NCBI RefSeq assembly: GCF_002575655.3
Contig: NC_053037.3
Span: forward strand, 318,087,294 to 318,151,293
Origin: Aegilops tauschii subsp. strangulata
Taxonomy: Eukaryota > Streptophyta > Magnoliopsida > Poales > Poaceae
Length of the DNA stretch: 64,000 nt
Direction: 5' to 3'
The notes under the pieces were generated by a model. The model saw only the letters and a program-made list of their open reading frames with translations. It did no database searches and had not been told where the DNA came from. This document shows positions 22,558 through 35,968 of the stretch, in pieces. A program made the translations under genes and the position numbers. Position 1 is the first letter of the stretch, and each line of letters starts with the position of its first letter.

Positions 22558-24119
22558 CCAACGTATCAATAATTTGTTATTGTTCCATGCTATTATATTA
22601 TATGGTTTGGATGTTTTATATGCATTAATATGCTATTTTATATTATTTTTGGGACTAACCTATTAACATCGAGCCCAGTGCCAGTTTCTGTTTTTCCTTG
22701 TTTTTGAGCTTCGCAGAAAAGGAATACCAAACGGAGTCCAAACGGAATAAAACTTCACGATGATTTTTCTTGGACCAGAAGACACCCGAGAGACTTGGAG
22801 TTCAAGTTAGAAGAGCCACGAGGCGGCGGCAAGGGTGGAGGGCGCGCCTGGGGGGTAGGGTGCGGCCCCTACCTTGTGGGCCCCTCGATGACCCCCTGAC
22901 CTAGTTCTTCCTCCTATATATTCACATATATTCCCAAACCACCAGAAGCATCCACGAAAACACTTTTCCATCGCCGCAACCTTCTGTTCCCGTGAGATCC
23001 CATCTTGGGGCCTTTTCCGGCATCCTGCCGGAGGGGGATTCGATCACGGCGGGCATCTACATCAACCCTATTGCCCTTCCGATGAAGCGTGAGTAGTTTA
23101 CCTCAGACCTACGGGTCCATAGCTAGTAGCTAGATGGCTTCTTCTCTCTCTTTGATTCTCAATACCATGTTCTCCTCGATGTTCTTGGAGATCTATCTGA
23201 TGTAATCTTCTTTTGCGGTGTGTTTGTCGAGATCCGATGAATCATGGATTTATGATCAGCTTATCTATGAATATTATTTGAATCTTCTCTGAATTCTTAT
23301 ATGCATGATTTGATATCTTTGTATTTCTCTTTGAATTATCGGTTTGGTTTGGCCAACAAGATTGGTTTTTCTTGCAATGGGAGAGGCGCTTAGCTTTGGG
23401 TCCAATCTTGTGTGATTTCACCGAGTGACAAAGTAGGGGTAGCGAGACACGTATTGAATAGTTGCCATCGAGGATAAAAAGATGGGGTTTACATCATATT
23501 GCATCAGTTTATTCCTCTACATCATGTCATCTTACTTAAGGCGTTACTCCGTTCTTTATGAACTTAATACTCTAGATGCATGCTGGATAGCGATCGTTGT
23601 GTGGAGTAATAGTAGTAGATGCAGGCAGGAGTCGGTCTACTTGACACAGAATTGATTCCTATATTTCATAATCATTTCCGTGGATATCGTCATGAATTTG
23701 CGTTTTTCTATCAATTGCTCGACAGTAATTTGTTCACCCACCATATTATTTTCCTTCAAGAGAGAAGCGTCTAGTGAAACCTATGGCCCCCGGTCTATTT
23801 TCCATCATATTAGTTTACGATCTACTATTTTGCAATCTTTTACTTTCAGATCTAGAAACCAAAAAATACAAAAATATTTTATTTTTTGTTTAGTTTTATT
23901 TATCTATCTCTATCGGATCTCACCTTTGCAAGTGACCGTGAAGGGATTGACCACCCCTTTATCACGTTGGGTGCAAGTGTTTGTTTGTGCAGGTATTCAT
24001 AATTTGCGCGTTCTTCTCCTACTGGATTGATACCTTGGTTCTTAATTGAGGGAAATAATTATCTCTACTGTGCTGCATCACCTTTCCTCTTCAAGGGAAA
24101 AAGCAACGTAAGCTCAAGA
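22558..24119 (+). repeat. LTR 1 of the TGATACG family
   Basis: Starts TGATACGTCTCCAACG and matches the LTR at 12178 to within about eight bases of its expected end. It breaks off in CTCAAG, where the inverted LTR 2 begins. A TATA box is at 22915-22922. The left flank is not a polypurine tract, so this was a 5' LTR or solo LTR. Confidence 0.85.
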
Positions 24120-24953
24120 AGTTAACCAGAAAGGAGTAACGCCTTAAGCAAGATGACATGATGTAGAGGGATAGATCCAATCAAAATGGTAAAAAAACGT
24201 CTTTTTATCCTTAGTGGCAACAATACAAATACGTGCCTAGCTACCCCTTCTATCACTGGGTGAGGACACCACTAGATTAAACCCACTACAAAGCACCTCT
24301 CCCATTGCAAGAAAAATCAATCTAGGTGGCCAAAATAAATCAATAGATCGGAGAGAAATACAAAGCTATCTTCATCATGCATAAAAGAGTTCAGAGAAGA
24401 CTCAAATAATATTCATGGATAATCTGATCATAAACCCATAATTCATCAGATTTCAACAAACACACCGCAAAAGAAGATTACATCGAATAGATCTCCAAGA
24501 ACATCGAGGAGAACATTGTATTGAAGATCAAAGAGAGAGAGAAGAAGACATCTAGCTACTAGCTATGGACCCATAGGTCTGTGGTAAAGTACTCACACAT
24601 GATCGGATGGGCAGCAAGGTTGATCAAGAACCCCTTCGTGATCGAATCCCCCTCCGGTGGAGTGCTAGAAAAGGCCCCAAGATGGGATCTCACGAGAACA
24701 GAAGCTTGTGGCGGCGGAAAAGTATTTTTGGTGTGCCCTCTAGTATACGGGGAATATTTGGGTATTTATGGAGCTGAGATTAGGGTTAGAGGTGCCACGA
24801 GGGGCCCACAAGCCTGGGGGGCACCCCCCTAGGGCGCGCCTCCAGGGTTTGTGGCCCTCTCGTGGCTCTTCTGGCCTCCTCCCAAAGCTTCCTAGGTGTC
24901 TTCTGGTCCAAGAAAAAACCTCAAAAAAATTCGTTTCGTTTGGACTCCGTTTG
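24118..24953 (-). repeat. LTR 2 of the TGATACG family, inner part, inverted
   Basis: Reverse complement of the same LTR from its middle towards its start. It is interrupted at 24953 by element E (target duplication GTTTG) and resumes at 60959. The inner end at 24118-24120 is fused tail to tail with LTR 1 over the shared bases AAG. Confidence 0.85.
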
Positions 24954-25195
24954 TGATACGGGGCTAACCCGGTGTAGGCCGACCTTTCACGATTGGAGTG
25001 GATTCCCTCGAAGAACACGATGAACATGGGGAAGAACGGAAAGAAATCACAAGGGGAAACACTCAAGAACAAGTCCAATCACACATCCATTTGACAATTA
25101 AACACACACAAGATCCACAAGGTACATGAACAACAAAAGGAAAGATACAAGGTAAAGTTCATCTCCATGAGGAGGTCTTGATGATATCCTAGATG
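24954..25195 (-). repeat. Element E 3' LTR, outer part
   Basis: Matches 59978-60217 closely. The Angela-type element inserted after AGATG at 25191-25195; the LTR resumes at 52691. Confidence 0.92.
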
Positions 25196-26911
25196 TGTTG
25201 GGGAACATAGCATGCAATTTCAAAAAAATTCCTACGATCACACAAGATCTATCTAGGAGATGCATAGCAACGAGAGGGGGAGAGTGTGTCCATGTACCCT
25301 CGTAGACCGAAAGCGGAAGCGTTAGTTTAACGCGGTTGATGTAGTCGAACATCTTTGCAATCCAACTGATCAAGTACCGAACGTACGGCACCTACGAGTT
25401 CAGCACATGTTTAGCTCGATGACGTCCCTCGAACTCTTGATCCAGCAAAGTGTCGAGGGAGAGTTTCGTCAGCACGACGGCGTGGTGACGGTGATGGTGA
25501 TGTGATCCGCACAGGGCTTCGCCTAAGCACTATGACAATATGACCGGAGGAGTAAACTATGGAGGGGGGCACCGCACACGGCTAAGAGAACAATTGATGT
25601 GTGTTCTAGCGGTTCCCCCTTCATATATATAGGTTGGAGGGGAGCAGAGGCAGCCAAGGGGGGGGGGATCGACTTGGACTCCTAGTCCTAGTCGCCCCCC
25701 TTCCTTCTTACGGAGGGGGAAAGGGGGAAGGAGAGGGAGAGGGGGAAGGAAAGGGGGGCCGCGCCCCCTCCCCTTATCCAACTCGGACTGCCCATGGGGG
25801 GGTGCCACCCCTTGTGGGCTGCCCTTTCTCTCCCCTATGGCCCATAGTAGCCCATTACTTTCCCCGGGGGGTTCCGGTAACCCCTCGGTACTCCGATAAA
25901 TATCTGAATTACTCCGAAACCATTCCGGTGTCCGAATACTATCGTCCAATATATCAATATTTACCTCTCGACCATTTCGAGACTCCTCGTCATGTCCGTT
26001 ATCTCATCCGGGACTCCGAACAATCTTCGGTCACAAAAACACATAACTCATAATACAAATAGTCATTGAACGTTAAGTGTGCGGACCCTACGGGTTCGAG
26101 AACTATGTAGACATGACCGAGACACATCTCTGATCAATAACCAATAGCGGAACCTGGATGCTCATATTGGTTCCTACATATTCTACGAAGATCTTTATCG
26201 GTCAAACCGCATTGACGACATACGTCATTCCCTTTGTCATCGGTATGTTACTTACCCGAGATTCGATCGTCGGTATCCTCATACCTAGTTCAATCTCGTT
26301 ACCGGCAAGTCTCTATACTCGTTCCATAATGCATCATCCCGCAACTAACTCATTAGTCACATTGCTTGCAAGGCTTATAGTGATGTGCATTACCGAGAGG
26401 GCCCAGAGATACCTCTCCGATACTCGGAGTGACAAATCCTAATCTCGATCTATGCCAACCCAACAAACACCTTCGGAGACACCTGTAGAGCATCTTTATA
26501 ATCACCTAGTTACGTTGTGACATTTGATAGCACACAAGGTGTTCCTCCGGTATTCGGGAGTTGCATAATCTCAATAGTCAAAGGAATATGTATAAGTCAT
26601 GAAGAAAGCAAGAGCAATAACGATCATTATGCTAAGCTAACGGATGGGTCTTGTCCATCACATCATTCTCTAATGATGTGATCCCATTCATCAAATGACA
26701 ACACATGTCTATGGTCAGGAAACTTAACCATCTTTGATTAACGAGCTAGTCAAGTAGAGGCATACTAGGGACACTTTGTTTTGTCTATGCATTCACACAT
26801 GTATCAAGTTTCCGGTTAATGCAATTCTAGCATGAAAAAATAAACATTTATCATGATATAAGAAAATATAAATAACAACTTTATTATTGCCTCTAGGGCA
26901 TATTTCCTTCA
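25196..26911 (-). repeat. Angela 3' LTR (1716 bp)
   Basis: Collinear with 50914-52685. The TATA box on the minus strand is at 25623-25631 in a short AT run, against a 51-base AT run in the 5' LTR. A polypurine tract (AGTGGGAGAC, minus strand) adjoins at 26912-26921. Confidence 0.95.
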
Positions 26912-26959
26912 GTCTCCCACTTGCACTAGAGTCAATAATCTAGATTACATTGTAATGAT

Positions 26960-27189
26960 TCAAACACCCATGGAGTCTTGGTGCTGATCATGTTTTGCTC
27001 GTGGAAGAGGCTTAGTCAACGGGTCTGCAACATTTAGATTCGTATGTATTTTGCAAATCTCTATGTCTCCCTCCTTGACTTGATCGCAGATGGAGTTGAA
27101 GCATCACTTGATGTGTTTGGTTCTCTTGTGAAATCTAGATTCCTTCGCTAAGGCAATTGCTCCAGTATTGTCACAAAAGATTTTCATTG
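26960..27189 (-). pseudogene. Angela pol, C-terminal end of RNase H
   Basis: Minus-strand frame with FCDNTGAIALAKES at its start, then KIHTNLNVADPLTKPLPRAK, and a terminal TGA at 26960-26962. It is the last piece of Copia RNase H, cut from the rest by the CACTA insertion. One in-frame TGA follows RTKHIK. Confidence 0.85.
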
Positions 27190-27762
27190 CACTACAAGAA
27201 ATATGTTAATCCATGACAGTAACAGACTGTCACGGATGAGTGCAAAACCATCATGGAAGACCGTCGATGACGGATTTGCAATTTGTCATGTATATCGTGT
27301 CATAATTTGATCTCCATGCATTCCATGATGGATTTTGACCGTCACAATTTCTTACTGGTAACGGGGTTAACGTGCCTGCCACATCCTGATATGAAGTGGT
27401 AGATAACATGAATCTGACATGGCAGCCCATGTGAAAAATCAGCCCATTCAACATTTTGGCCCAATTATTACAGTTGTCCCAATTTGTGTTTTGGCCCACT
27501 AATTTTAGATACAGCACATGTGCTTACAAGCCCAACATTGTTTTGTCCCACTAGCTTAAGTCCGATTCCTAACACGGTAATTTTTTTATAGACTTAACAC
27601 AGTAATTTAGTGTTGCTAAAAAAGTAATTCCAGCCCTTATAGAAGTAATTTTAGTCAAAGGCTAGCCTATTACTTTCAACGTTTTAAGCCAATACATTTT
27701 TCTAGAATATGCGCTCATCTAATAAAAACTAATTACAAAAAAAATTAAAAAATTACAACAAA

Positions 27763-28449
27763 ATGTACTACGGCTCTACGGCCAGCCGCCGGCACCACAA
27801 CGATCCAGTTGCTATCGTTTGTGAAGACGAGGCCGCCACGAGTCAGGTAAGAACTACGCCGACGTTCAGGAAAAGTAGGCCGCCTCTGGGAACACGACGC
27901 CGTCGCGGCCTTTGCTCTAGAAATGGAGATTGCTGTTGCTTCTCGGAAGACATGCTGTCACCGCCGCTCGGGAAAAGGACGCAGGCGCCGCCGCCATCAG
28001 TAAGGAAAAGGAGGCCCCCGCATGGCGTACGGCGGCAGCTTCCACCACGGCACCACTACATGGTGGTAGATTCACACCCATGGCAGGACAGAGTGGCACC
28101 TTCGGACGTGTGGGCGCCACCTGGAGGTTGCAATGGCGTTGCTTGGCCCGATGCAGCTTCCGAAGGACAGACCTACAGATTAATCGGGGGAAGAGGAAAG
28201 AAGGAAATCAGGGAAGCTGAGATTTGGGAAGGAAGAGGAGCCGACGGTGGCAGCGTCCGCCATGGCACAGCTCCCTGGATGATGACGACGCTGCCACCGC
28301 ATAGTGGGGGCTATGCTTACCTTCGGTCAGTGGATGGAGGAAGGGAGGTGTTGGGAGACGAAAGATGGAGGAGGAAGGGGATTAGGGGAGTCGGCCATGG
28401 GAAAGGCATTGGGAGGAGGAAGGGGATAGGGAAGAAAACGTGGGGATAA
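27763..28449 (-). other. GC-rich segment inside the CACTA element, possible captured gene fragment
   Basis: GC content jumps sharply against AT-rich surroundings. On the minus strand CT-rich leader-like sequence is followed by a donor-like CGAAG|GTAAGC near 28322 and an acceptor-like TTAATCTGTAG near 28175. A long plus-strand frame (229 codons) is Arg/Gly-rich and low in complexity, so I do not call it coding. CACTA elements often carry host gene pieces; identity unknown. Confidence 0.3.
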
Positions 28450-30701
28450 GAACGAGTCTACCGCCGTTCGATTTTAAAGGATCCGACGGCTGTGACTGGC
28501 GATCCGCGTGAAGGTTGAGTGAACCAATCAGAGGCCACGGTTTTCCTCATGTCGGATACATGCATCTTCGCAGGTGGGAACCTAATGGGCTTTTGTTGAC
28601 ATTAGCCTAGCATCGATGAAGGCAGCAGCGATTTTGAACCATCTTTTTTTTTCTATTTTGCAAAAGAGTAAGTAAAGCACACTACTGAAGTAATTGGCAA
28701 ATTGTTTATCATATAAACCCAATAATGCCTTTTACATCTAATATGCTGAATATATTTGTTTTTTAGAAGTTTCAATAATTTTGAAATGATTAAATATTTT
28801 CTATAGTGTAGATGAATTGTGCGTGCTTAAACTGAAAGCAAATTCAATTTGAACTAAATGAATCTAAAATAAGATATAAAAGTAATGGATACTCGGGGTC
28901 CTTCCGGACCATTTCTATGTAAAAAAACTTGGCAAAATATAGTAAATGGACCGAGTATACGCTTCCTCGAGTCTTGGCACCATGGTGTTTGGAACTAATT
29001 TAATGTCTTAAATATAGTAAATGGGCCTAGTAAAATGTAAAAATCTTACATGTTACATCTAATGTCGTATATTGAGAGCAGAAAAAGTTTTAACGCTAGG
29101 AAAATGAAGCAGTGTCGCTTCGCCTCTAAACCTCATCCATTCTTTCTCGAAACCTAGATTTTCTAAGAGATAATTCAATTTTCTAAACGATCAACATGAA
29201 AACTTCTATAAAACATTATCATTTTTTACTACAACCTCTTGGGTCCATATCACCACACCATGCCAAGTTTTGTGTTTCTTGGTTTCGGTTAAAATGTAAG
29301 AATTAAATAAGCACTAAGCTCCACGTTGGTGCTCAAGTCTTGGCCCCATGTTGTGTGGAACTACTTCTATTTCCTTGCATATGTCCTAAACAAAGACTAA
29401 AGACCACAAATAAAAACAAATTCAACATATTTTTAGTGATTATTCCACGCTACATGTGGTTCCAATTTCCACTATATCCGTTAAGTGCCTAGAAAGGCAC
29501 CCAATGACTTCAATATATCAAATGGACCCAAAAAAAAAATTCAAGGTCCAACAGTGAATCAACCGACAGTTTACCTTCAAACCCGACCCATTCTCTCTCG
29601 AAACCACGATTTTTTCTCACAGATGTTTTGTTTCCATGTAGTGTACCTCACAACTTTTGTGAAACCTTCTCAAATTGTTAACATAATCTCCAGGTATCAT
29701 ATAATGGCACCATACTAGGTTTCATATTTTGCACACTTTGTTTGCGTTTCCAAAATGAAAAATAAATGTAAGAAAAAATACATTTATCCTGAAACGTAAA
29801 GAAAGTGTTTGTGCATTTAAAAAGATGTTCGGAATCTTTTTGGAACATGTATCACATTTATTTTAAAATTGTCAACATAACTTTGAAAAATGTCATGCAT
29901 TCAAAATTTGACAACGAGTATTTAGAAACAAGTGTTCAACGTGTCTTTAGAAACTATTCAACATATATTAAAAAAATTATTGTGTAAATCATTCTTGTAT
30001 TTCAATAAATACGTTGTTTTTCGAATACAAGTTGAGATATTTTCTAATACATTTCTAGAAATTATAATTAATAATAGATAATATTTTTATACACATTATC
30101 TATTTTTTAATAGTTGTGTCTTTTAAAACATACAATGCATATACATAGTAATTGTGTGTTCTTGTGGTCATGAATGAAAATACATATTTTTTTAAAGTTA
30201 AACCAATGTAATTTTGTTTTAAATTCAAAATTTACCTCTTCAGATTAATCGATAATGAAAATGTAATGAAGATTTTGAATAAAAAAAACTATGTATTAGT
30301 AAACATTGTAAAAAAATTACAGTTATGTTTTAATGGTAAAAGCTAAAAAGGAAAAATGCATGGACTTAATAAAACTTGTTGTGCGTGCTTGTGTTTTCGG
30401 ATGAATAAAGATACATAAAAGTTTCGTAAGTTTTTCAAAATCCATACAAAGTTTGGAAAAAGTTCATGCTTAGTTCAAGGTACAAAATAATGAAAAAATA
30501 AAATAAAATACACAATAAATTTTCAACATGGAAGTAAATAAACTTACAAATAAACAACGAGTTGGTAAAATAAAACAAAAAGAAAACCAATAGAATACGC
30601 AATAGGAAAATCACTTGAAGATAAGAAAATGGTACGCTATACCACTGGGCCGGCCCAGGTGCTACTGAAGGCGAGCAATACGGAAAGCAAACTACTACAT
30701 A

Positions 30702-30814
30702 CTCCCTCCGTCTGAAAATACTTGTCACAAAAATGAATAAAAATGGATGTATTTAGAAATAAAATATGTTCAGGTACATTTATTTCATCGACAAGTAATT
30801 TTGGACGAAGGGAT
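30702..30814. mobile_element. Stowaway MITE (113 bp) inside the CACTA element
   Basis: CTCCCTCCGTCTGAAAATAC at one end and GGACGAAGGGAT at the other, flanked by TA at 30700-30701 and 30815-30816. A different subfamily from the MITE at 12273. Confidence 0.88.
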
Positions 30815-31518
30815 TATTATTTTAGATACCCCTAAAAAACATATAGTTTTAGATATCTTGTCCACACTTGTATTAGAAAAAAAATCTTGTCCACACAGAG
30901 GGCACTTTGGTTTTTTCCCGCAAAAAAAAGAGTGCACTTTCCCGCAAAAAAATCTTCACCGTGAGGTATCTCTCAGGTTTCAGGTTCGCTGCCTATCTGC
31001 CTAATTTTTCACCTTATTTCTCTCTCTCATACCCTGCCATGGGGGGCCCACACTTGTACTATACGCTGACATGGGACCTGGCCTGGCTACAGGATGTAGC
31101 TGGTCTGAGGTAGGACCGTGTAATTTATCTTGGTCCGACCACCCGTGTACTATTTTTTTTTCTTATAAACAAATTTTGTACCATATGAAGAGGTTCCAGG
31201 TTTGAGTCTCGTGCCCTATTTTTTAGGTTTCTATGTGTACAATAATAACTAGTGTCTGACTAAAATGTGGCCCAAACAAGGAGCACGCATGACACATCAG
31301 CACCATCCATTTGTACTGTCTGAATTGTGTATAAGAAAAGAAAGGCTAGGCCCAACTGGTGGATCCTTGATGGCTTTTGTGACAGTCCCTCTTTGTCCGT
31401 CATAATGAGGTTACCGATTTGAGGGCCATTCTTATGTTGCTGATCCATGACGGTTTCTGTGACGAATTCTGGGAACGTCATCAGAAATCCGTCATGGATT
31501 AACAGGTTTTTTGTAGTG

Positions 31519-34347
31519 TGGACCCGATGCACCATGTATTACACCTAGATCAGATATTAACTCCTTCATCCAGACTCCTTCATTTGCTGCTTCCGAAGCA
31601 GCTATGTACTCCGCTTCACACATAGATCCCGCCACGACGCTTTGCTTGGAACTGCACCAACTGACAGTTCCACCATTCAATATAAATGCGTATCCGGTTT
31701 GCGACTTAGAGTCATCCGGATCAGTGTCAAAGCTAGCATCAACGTAACCATTTACGACGAGCTCTTTGTCACCTCCGTAAACGAGAAACATATCTTTAAA
31801 CTTTTCAGGTATTTCAGGATGTTCTTAACCGCTGTCTAGTTATCCACCCCTGGATTACTTTGATACCTCCCTGCTAAACTTATAGCAAGGCACACATCAG
31901 GTCAGGTACACAACATTGCATACATGATAGAACCTATGGCTGAGGCATAGGGAATGCCTTTCATTTTCTCTCTATCTTCTGCAGTGGTCGAGCATTGAGT
32001 CTGACTCAACTTCACACCTTGTAATACAGGCAAGAACCCTTTCTTTGACTGATCCATTTTGAACTTCTTCAAAACTTTACCAAGGTATGTGCTTTGTGAA
32101 AGTCCAATTAAGCGTCTTGATCTATCTCTATAGATCTTAATGCCCAATATATAAGCAGCTTCACCGAGGTCTTCCATTGAAAAATTCTTATTCAAGTATC
32201 CTTTTATGCTATCCAGAAATTCTATATCATTTCCAATCAACAGTATGTCATCCATATATAATATTAGAAATGCTACGGAGCTCCACTCACTTTCTTGTAA
32301 ATACAGGTGTCTCCAAAAGTATGTATAAAAGCATATGCTTTGATCACACTATCAAAGCATATATTCCAACTCCGAGAGGCTTGCACCAGTCCATAAATGG
32401 ATCGCTGGAGCTTTCACACTTTGTTAACACCTTTAGGATCGACAAAACCTTCCGGTTGCATCATAAACAACTCTTCTTTAAGAAATACATTAAGGAATGC
32501 ACTTTTGACATCCATTTGCCAAATTTCATAATCATAAAATGTGGCAATTGCTAACATGATTCGGACAGACTTAAGCATCGCTACGGGTGAGAAGGTCTCA
32601 TTGTAGTCAACTCCTTGAACTTGTCGAAAACCTTTCGCAACAAGTTGAGCTTTTTACACTGTAACATTACCATCAGCGTCAGTCTTCTTCTTGAAGATCC
32701 ATTTATTTTCTATGGCTTGCCGATCATCGGGCAAGTCAACCAAAGTCCATACTTTGTTCTCATACATGGATCCCACCTCAGATTTCATGGCCACAAGCCA
32801 TTTCGCGGAATCTGGGCTAATCATCGCTTCCTCATAGTTCGTAGGTTCATCATGGTCTAGTAACATGACTTCCAGAATAGGATTCCCGTACCACTGGTGC
32901 GAAACGTACTCTGGTTGACCTACGAGGTTCGGTAGTAACTTGATCTGAAGTTTCATGATCATCATCATTAACTTCCTCACTAATTGGTGTAGGCATCACT
33001 GGAACTGATTTCTGTGATGAACTACTTTCCAACTTGAGAGAAGGTACAATTACCTCATCAAGTTCTACTTTCCTCCCACTCACTTCTTTCGAGAGAAACT
33101 CCTTCTCTAGAAAGGATCCATTCTTAGCAACAACTATCTTGCCTTCGGATCTGTGATAGAAGGTGTACCCAATAGTTTCTTTTGGGTATCATATGAAGAC
33201 GCACTTCTCCGATTTGGGTTCGAGCTTATCAGGCTGAAGCTTTTTCACATAAGCATCGCAACCCCAAACTTTAAGAAATGACAGCTTAGGTTTCTTGCCA
33301 AACCACAGTTCATATGGTGTCGTCTCAATGGATTTAGAGGGTGCCCTATTTAAAGTGAATGTAGTTGTCTCTAATGCATAACCCCAAAACGATAGTGGTA
33401 AATCGGTAAGAGACATCATAGATCGCACCATATCTAATAAAGTACAATTATGATGTTCGGACACACCATTTCGCTGTGGTGTTCCAGGTGGCGTGAGTTG
33501 CGAAACTATTCCACATTGTTTTAAATGAAGACCAAACTCGTAACTCAAATATTCGCCTCCGCGATCAGATCATAGCAACTTTATTTTCTTATTACGATGA
33601 TTTTCCACTTCACTCTGAAATTCTTTGAACTTTTCAAATGTTTCAGACTTATGTTTCGCTAAGTAGATATACCCATATCTGCTCAAATCATCTGTGAAGG
33701 TCAGAAAATAGCGATACTCGCCGCGAGCCTCAACACTCACCGGACCGCATACATCAGTATGTATTATTTCCAATAAGTCAGTGGCTCGCTCCATTGTTCT
33801 AGAGAACGGAGTCTTAGTCATCTTGCCCATGAGGCATGGTTCGCAAGCATCAAGTGATTCATAATCAGGTGATTCCAAAAGCCCATATGCATGTAGTTTC
33901 TTCATGTGCTTTACACCAGTATGACATAAACGAAAGTGCCACAAATAAGTTGCACTATCATTATTAACTTTGCATCTTTTGGCATCAATATTATGAATAT
34001 GTGTATCACCACGATCGAGGTTCAACAAAAAATAGACCACTCATCAAGGGTGCATGACCATAAAAGATATTACTCATATAAATAGAGCAACCATTATTCA
34101 CTGATTTAAATGAATAACTGTCTCGCATCAAACAAGATCCAGATATAATGTTCATGCTCAACGCTGGCACCAAATAACAATTATTCAGGTCTAAAACTAA
34201 TCCCGAAGGTAGATGTACAGGTAGCGTGCCGGCGGCGATCACATCGACCTTGGAACCATTTCCGACGCGCATCATCATCTTGTCCTTAGCCAATCTTCGT
34301 TTAATCCGTAGCCCCTGTTTCGAGTTGGAAATATGAGCAACAGGACC
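31519..34347 (-). pseudogene. Angela pol: protease end, integrase, reverse transcriptase, RNase H (broken)
   Basis: Copia-order polyprotein on the minus strand. From 34347 leftwards: protease remainder, GAG-pre-integrase with HFRLCHTGVKHMKK and CEPC, the integrase core (TDVCGP, SDRGGEY, NGVSE), then reverse transcriptase (KWIFKKKTDADG; YMDD box near 32255) and RNase H (DASFDTD, EAEYIAASEA) to the CACTA insertion. Breaks seen: a frameshift near the A6 run at about 34028, TGA at 33570-33572 and 33189-33191, a frameshift near 32900-32980, TAA at 32654-32656, and further stops before 31902. At 33570 the expected codon is CGA, so the stop fits C-to-T decay of a methylated CpG. Confidence 0.93.
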
Positions 34348-34630
34348 AGTATTGTAATGCCCACAATGCGGCTATATCTCCCACGTGTCGAGGCACGACT
34401 TAGAGGCATAACCGCATTGTAGGTATTGTCGCAAGAAGGGTCATCTTCACACATCCCATGTAATGAACAAGAATGGGATAACGACAATTGGCTTACAATC
34501 GCCACTTCACACAATACATAAATAATTCATACATCTTCCAAAATCCACATATAGACCGACTACGGTCAAATCCAAATGAAAATAAGATAACCCCAAATGC
34601 TAGATCCCCAATCGTCCCAACTGGGCTCCA

Positions 34631-34728
34631 CTACTGATCATCAGGAAATGAAACATAGTAACGACCACGTTCCTCGTCGAACTCCCACTTGAGCTCGGTT
34701 GCGCCATCTGCACTGGTATCGACGGCAC
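34631..34728 (-). CDS. Candidate LTR terminal exon, second copy
   Basis: Minus-strand counterpart of 5746-5843: same length, AACAGTTGCAG acceptor, phase and TAG stop. The C-terminal 20 codons ([20 protein letters not shown]) encode the same residues, with three synonymous third-position differences (Asp, Val and Ser codons). Confidence 0.55.
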
Positions 34729-35968
34729 CTGCAACTGTTTTGGTAGAATCTGTGAGTCACGAGGACTCAGCAATCTCACACCCGCGAGATCAAGACTATT
34801 TAAGCTTATAGGAAAGGATGGTGTAATGAGGTGGAGCTGCAGCAAGCACTAAGCATATATGGTGGCTAACATACGCAAATGAGAGCGAGAAGAGAAGCAA
34901 CGCAACGGTCGCGAAGCTAGAAATGATCAAGAAGTGATCCTGAAGCTACTTACGTTCATTCATAACTCCAACCGTGTTCACTTCCCGGACTCCGCCGATA
35001 AGAGACCATCACGGCTACACACACGGTTGATGTATTTTAATTAAGTCAAGTGTCAAGTTCTCTACAACCGGACATTAACAAATTCCCATCTGCCTCATAA
35101 CCGCGGGCACGGCTTTCGAAAGATAATACCCTGCAGGGGTGTCCCAACTTAGCCCATTATAAGCTCTCACGGTCAACGAAGGATAAACCTTCTCCCGGGA
35201 AGACCCGATCAGTCTCGGAATCCTGGTTTACAAGACATTTCGACAATGGTAAAACAAGACCAGCAAAGCCGCCCGAATGTGCCGACAAATCCCGATAGGA
35301 GCTGCACATATCTCGTTCTCAGGGCACACCGGATTGTCCAAGCTTCCGATAGGTGAGCCCAGAGTTGCCCCTGGTGGCCACCGGCGACTGACAAGTTGGA
35401 CCAATACTCAGAGGAGCACTGGCCCGGGGGTTTAAAATAAAGATGACCCTCGGGCTCGCGAAAACCCGAGGGAAAAAGGCTTAGGTGGCAAATGGTAAAA
35501 CCAAGGTTGGGCCTTGCTGGAAGAGTTTTATTCAAGGCGAACTGTCAAGGGGGTCCCATAAATCACCCAACCGCGTAAGGAACGCAAACTCAAGGAACAT
35601 AATACCGGTATGACAGAAACTAGGGCGGCAAGAGTGGAACAGAACACCAGGCATAAGGCCGAGCCTTCCACCCTTTACCAAATATATAGATGCATTAATT
35701 AAATAAGAGATATTGTGATATGCCAATATATCCATGTTCCAACATGGAACCAACCTCCACTTCACCTGCAACTAGCAACGCTATAAGAAGGGCTGAGCAA
35801 AAGCGGTAACTTAGCCAAACAACGGTTTGCTAGGAAAGGATGGTTAGAGGCTTGACATGGCAATATGGGAGGCATGATATAGCAAGTGGTAGGTAGCGCA
35901 GCATGGCAATAGAACGAACAACTAGCAAAGCAAAGATAGAAGTGATTTCGAGGGTATGGTCATCTTGT

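Larger units (their letters stand above)
27190..31518. mobile_element. CACTA-type DNA transposon, non-autonomous (4329 bp)
   Basis: Terminal inverted repeats start CACTACAA; 26 of the first 30 bases match between the ends. Sub-terminal CCATGAC/CGTCATGG motifs recur at both ends. The flanks share only TG (left CATTG, right TGGACC), where CACTA elements usually duplicate three bases; the uninterrupted Copia frame would be CATTGGACC. No CACTA transposase was found. It contains a GC-rich segment (27763-28449), a Stowaway MITE and long AT-rich filler (28450-30690) without genes. Confidence 0.88.

Noticed and set aside
27763..28449. 229-codon plus-strand frame as a real gene
   Set aside because: Arg/Gly/Pro-rich, no domain, and splice-like signals point to the other strand.
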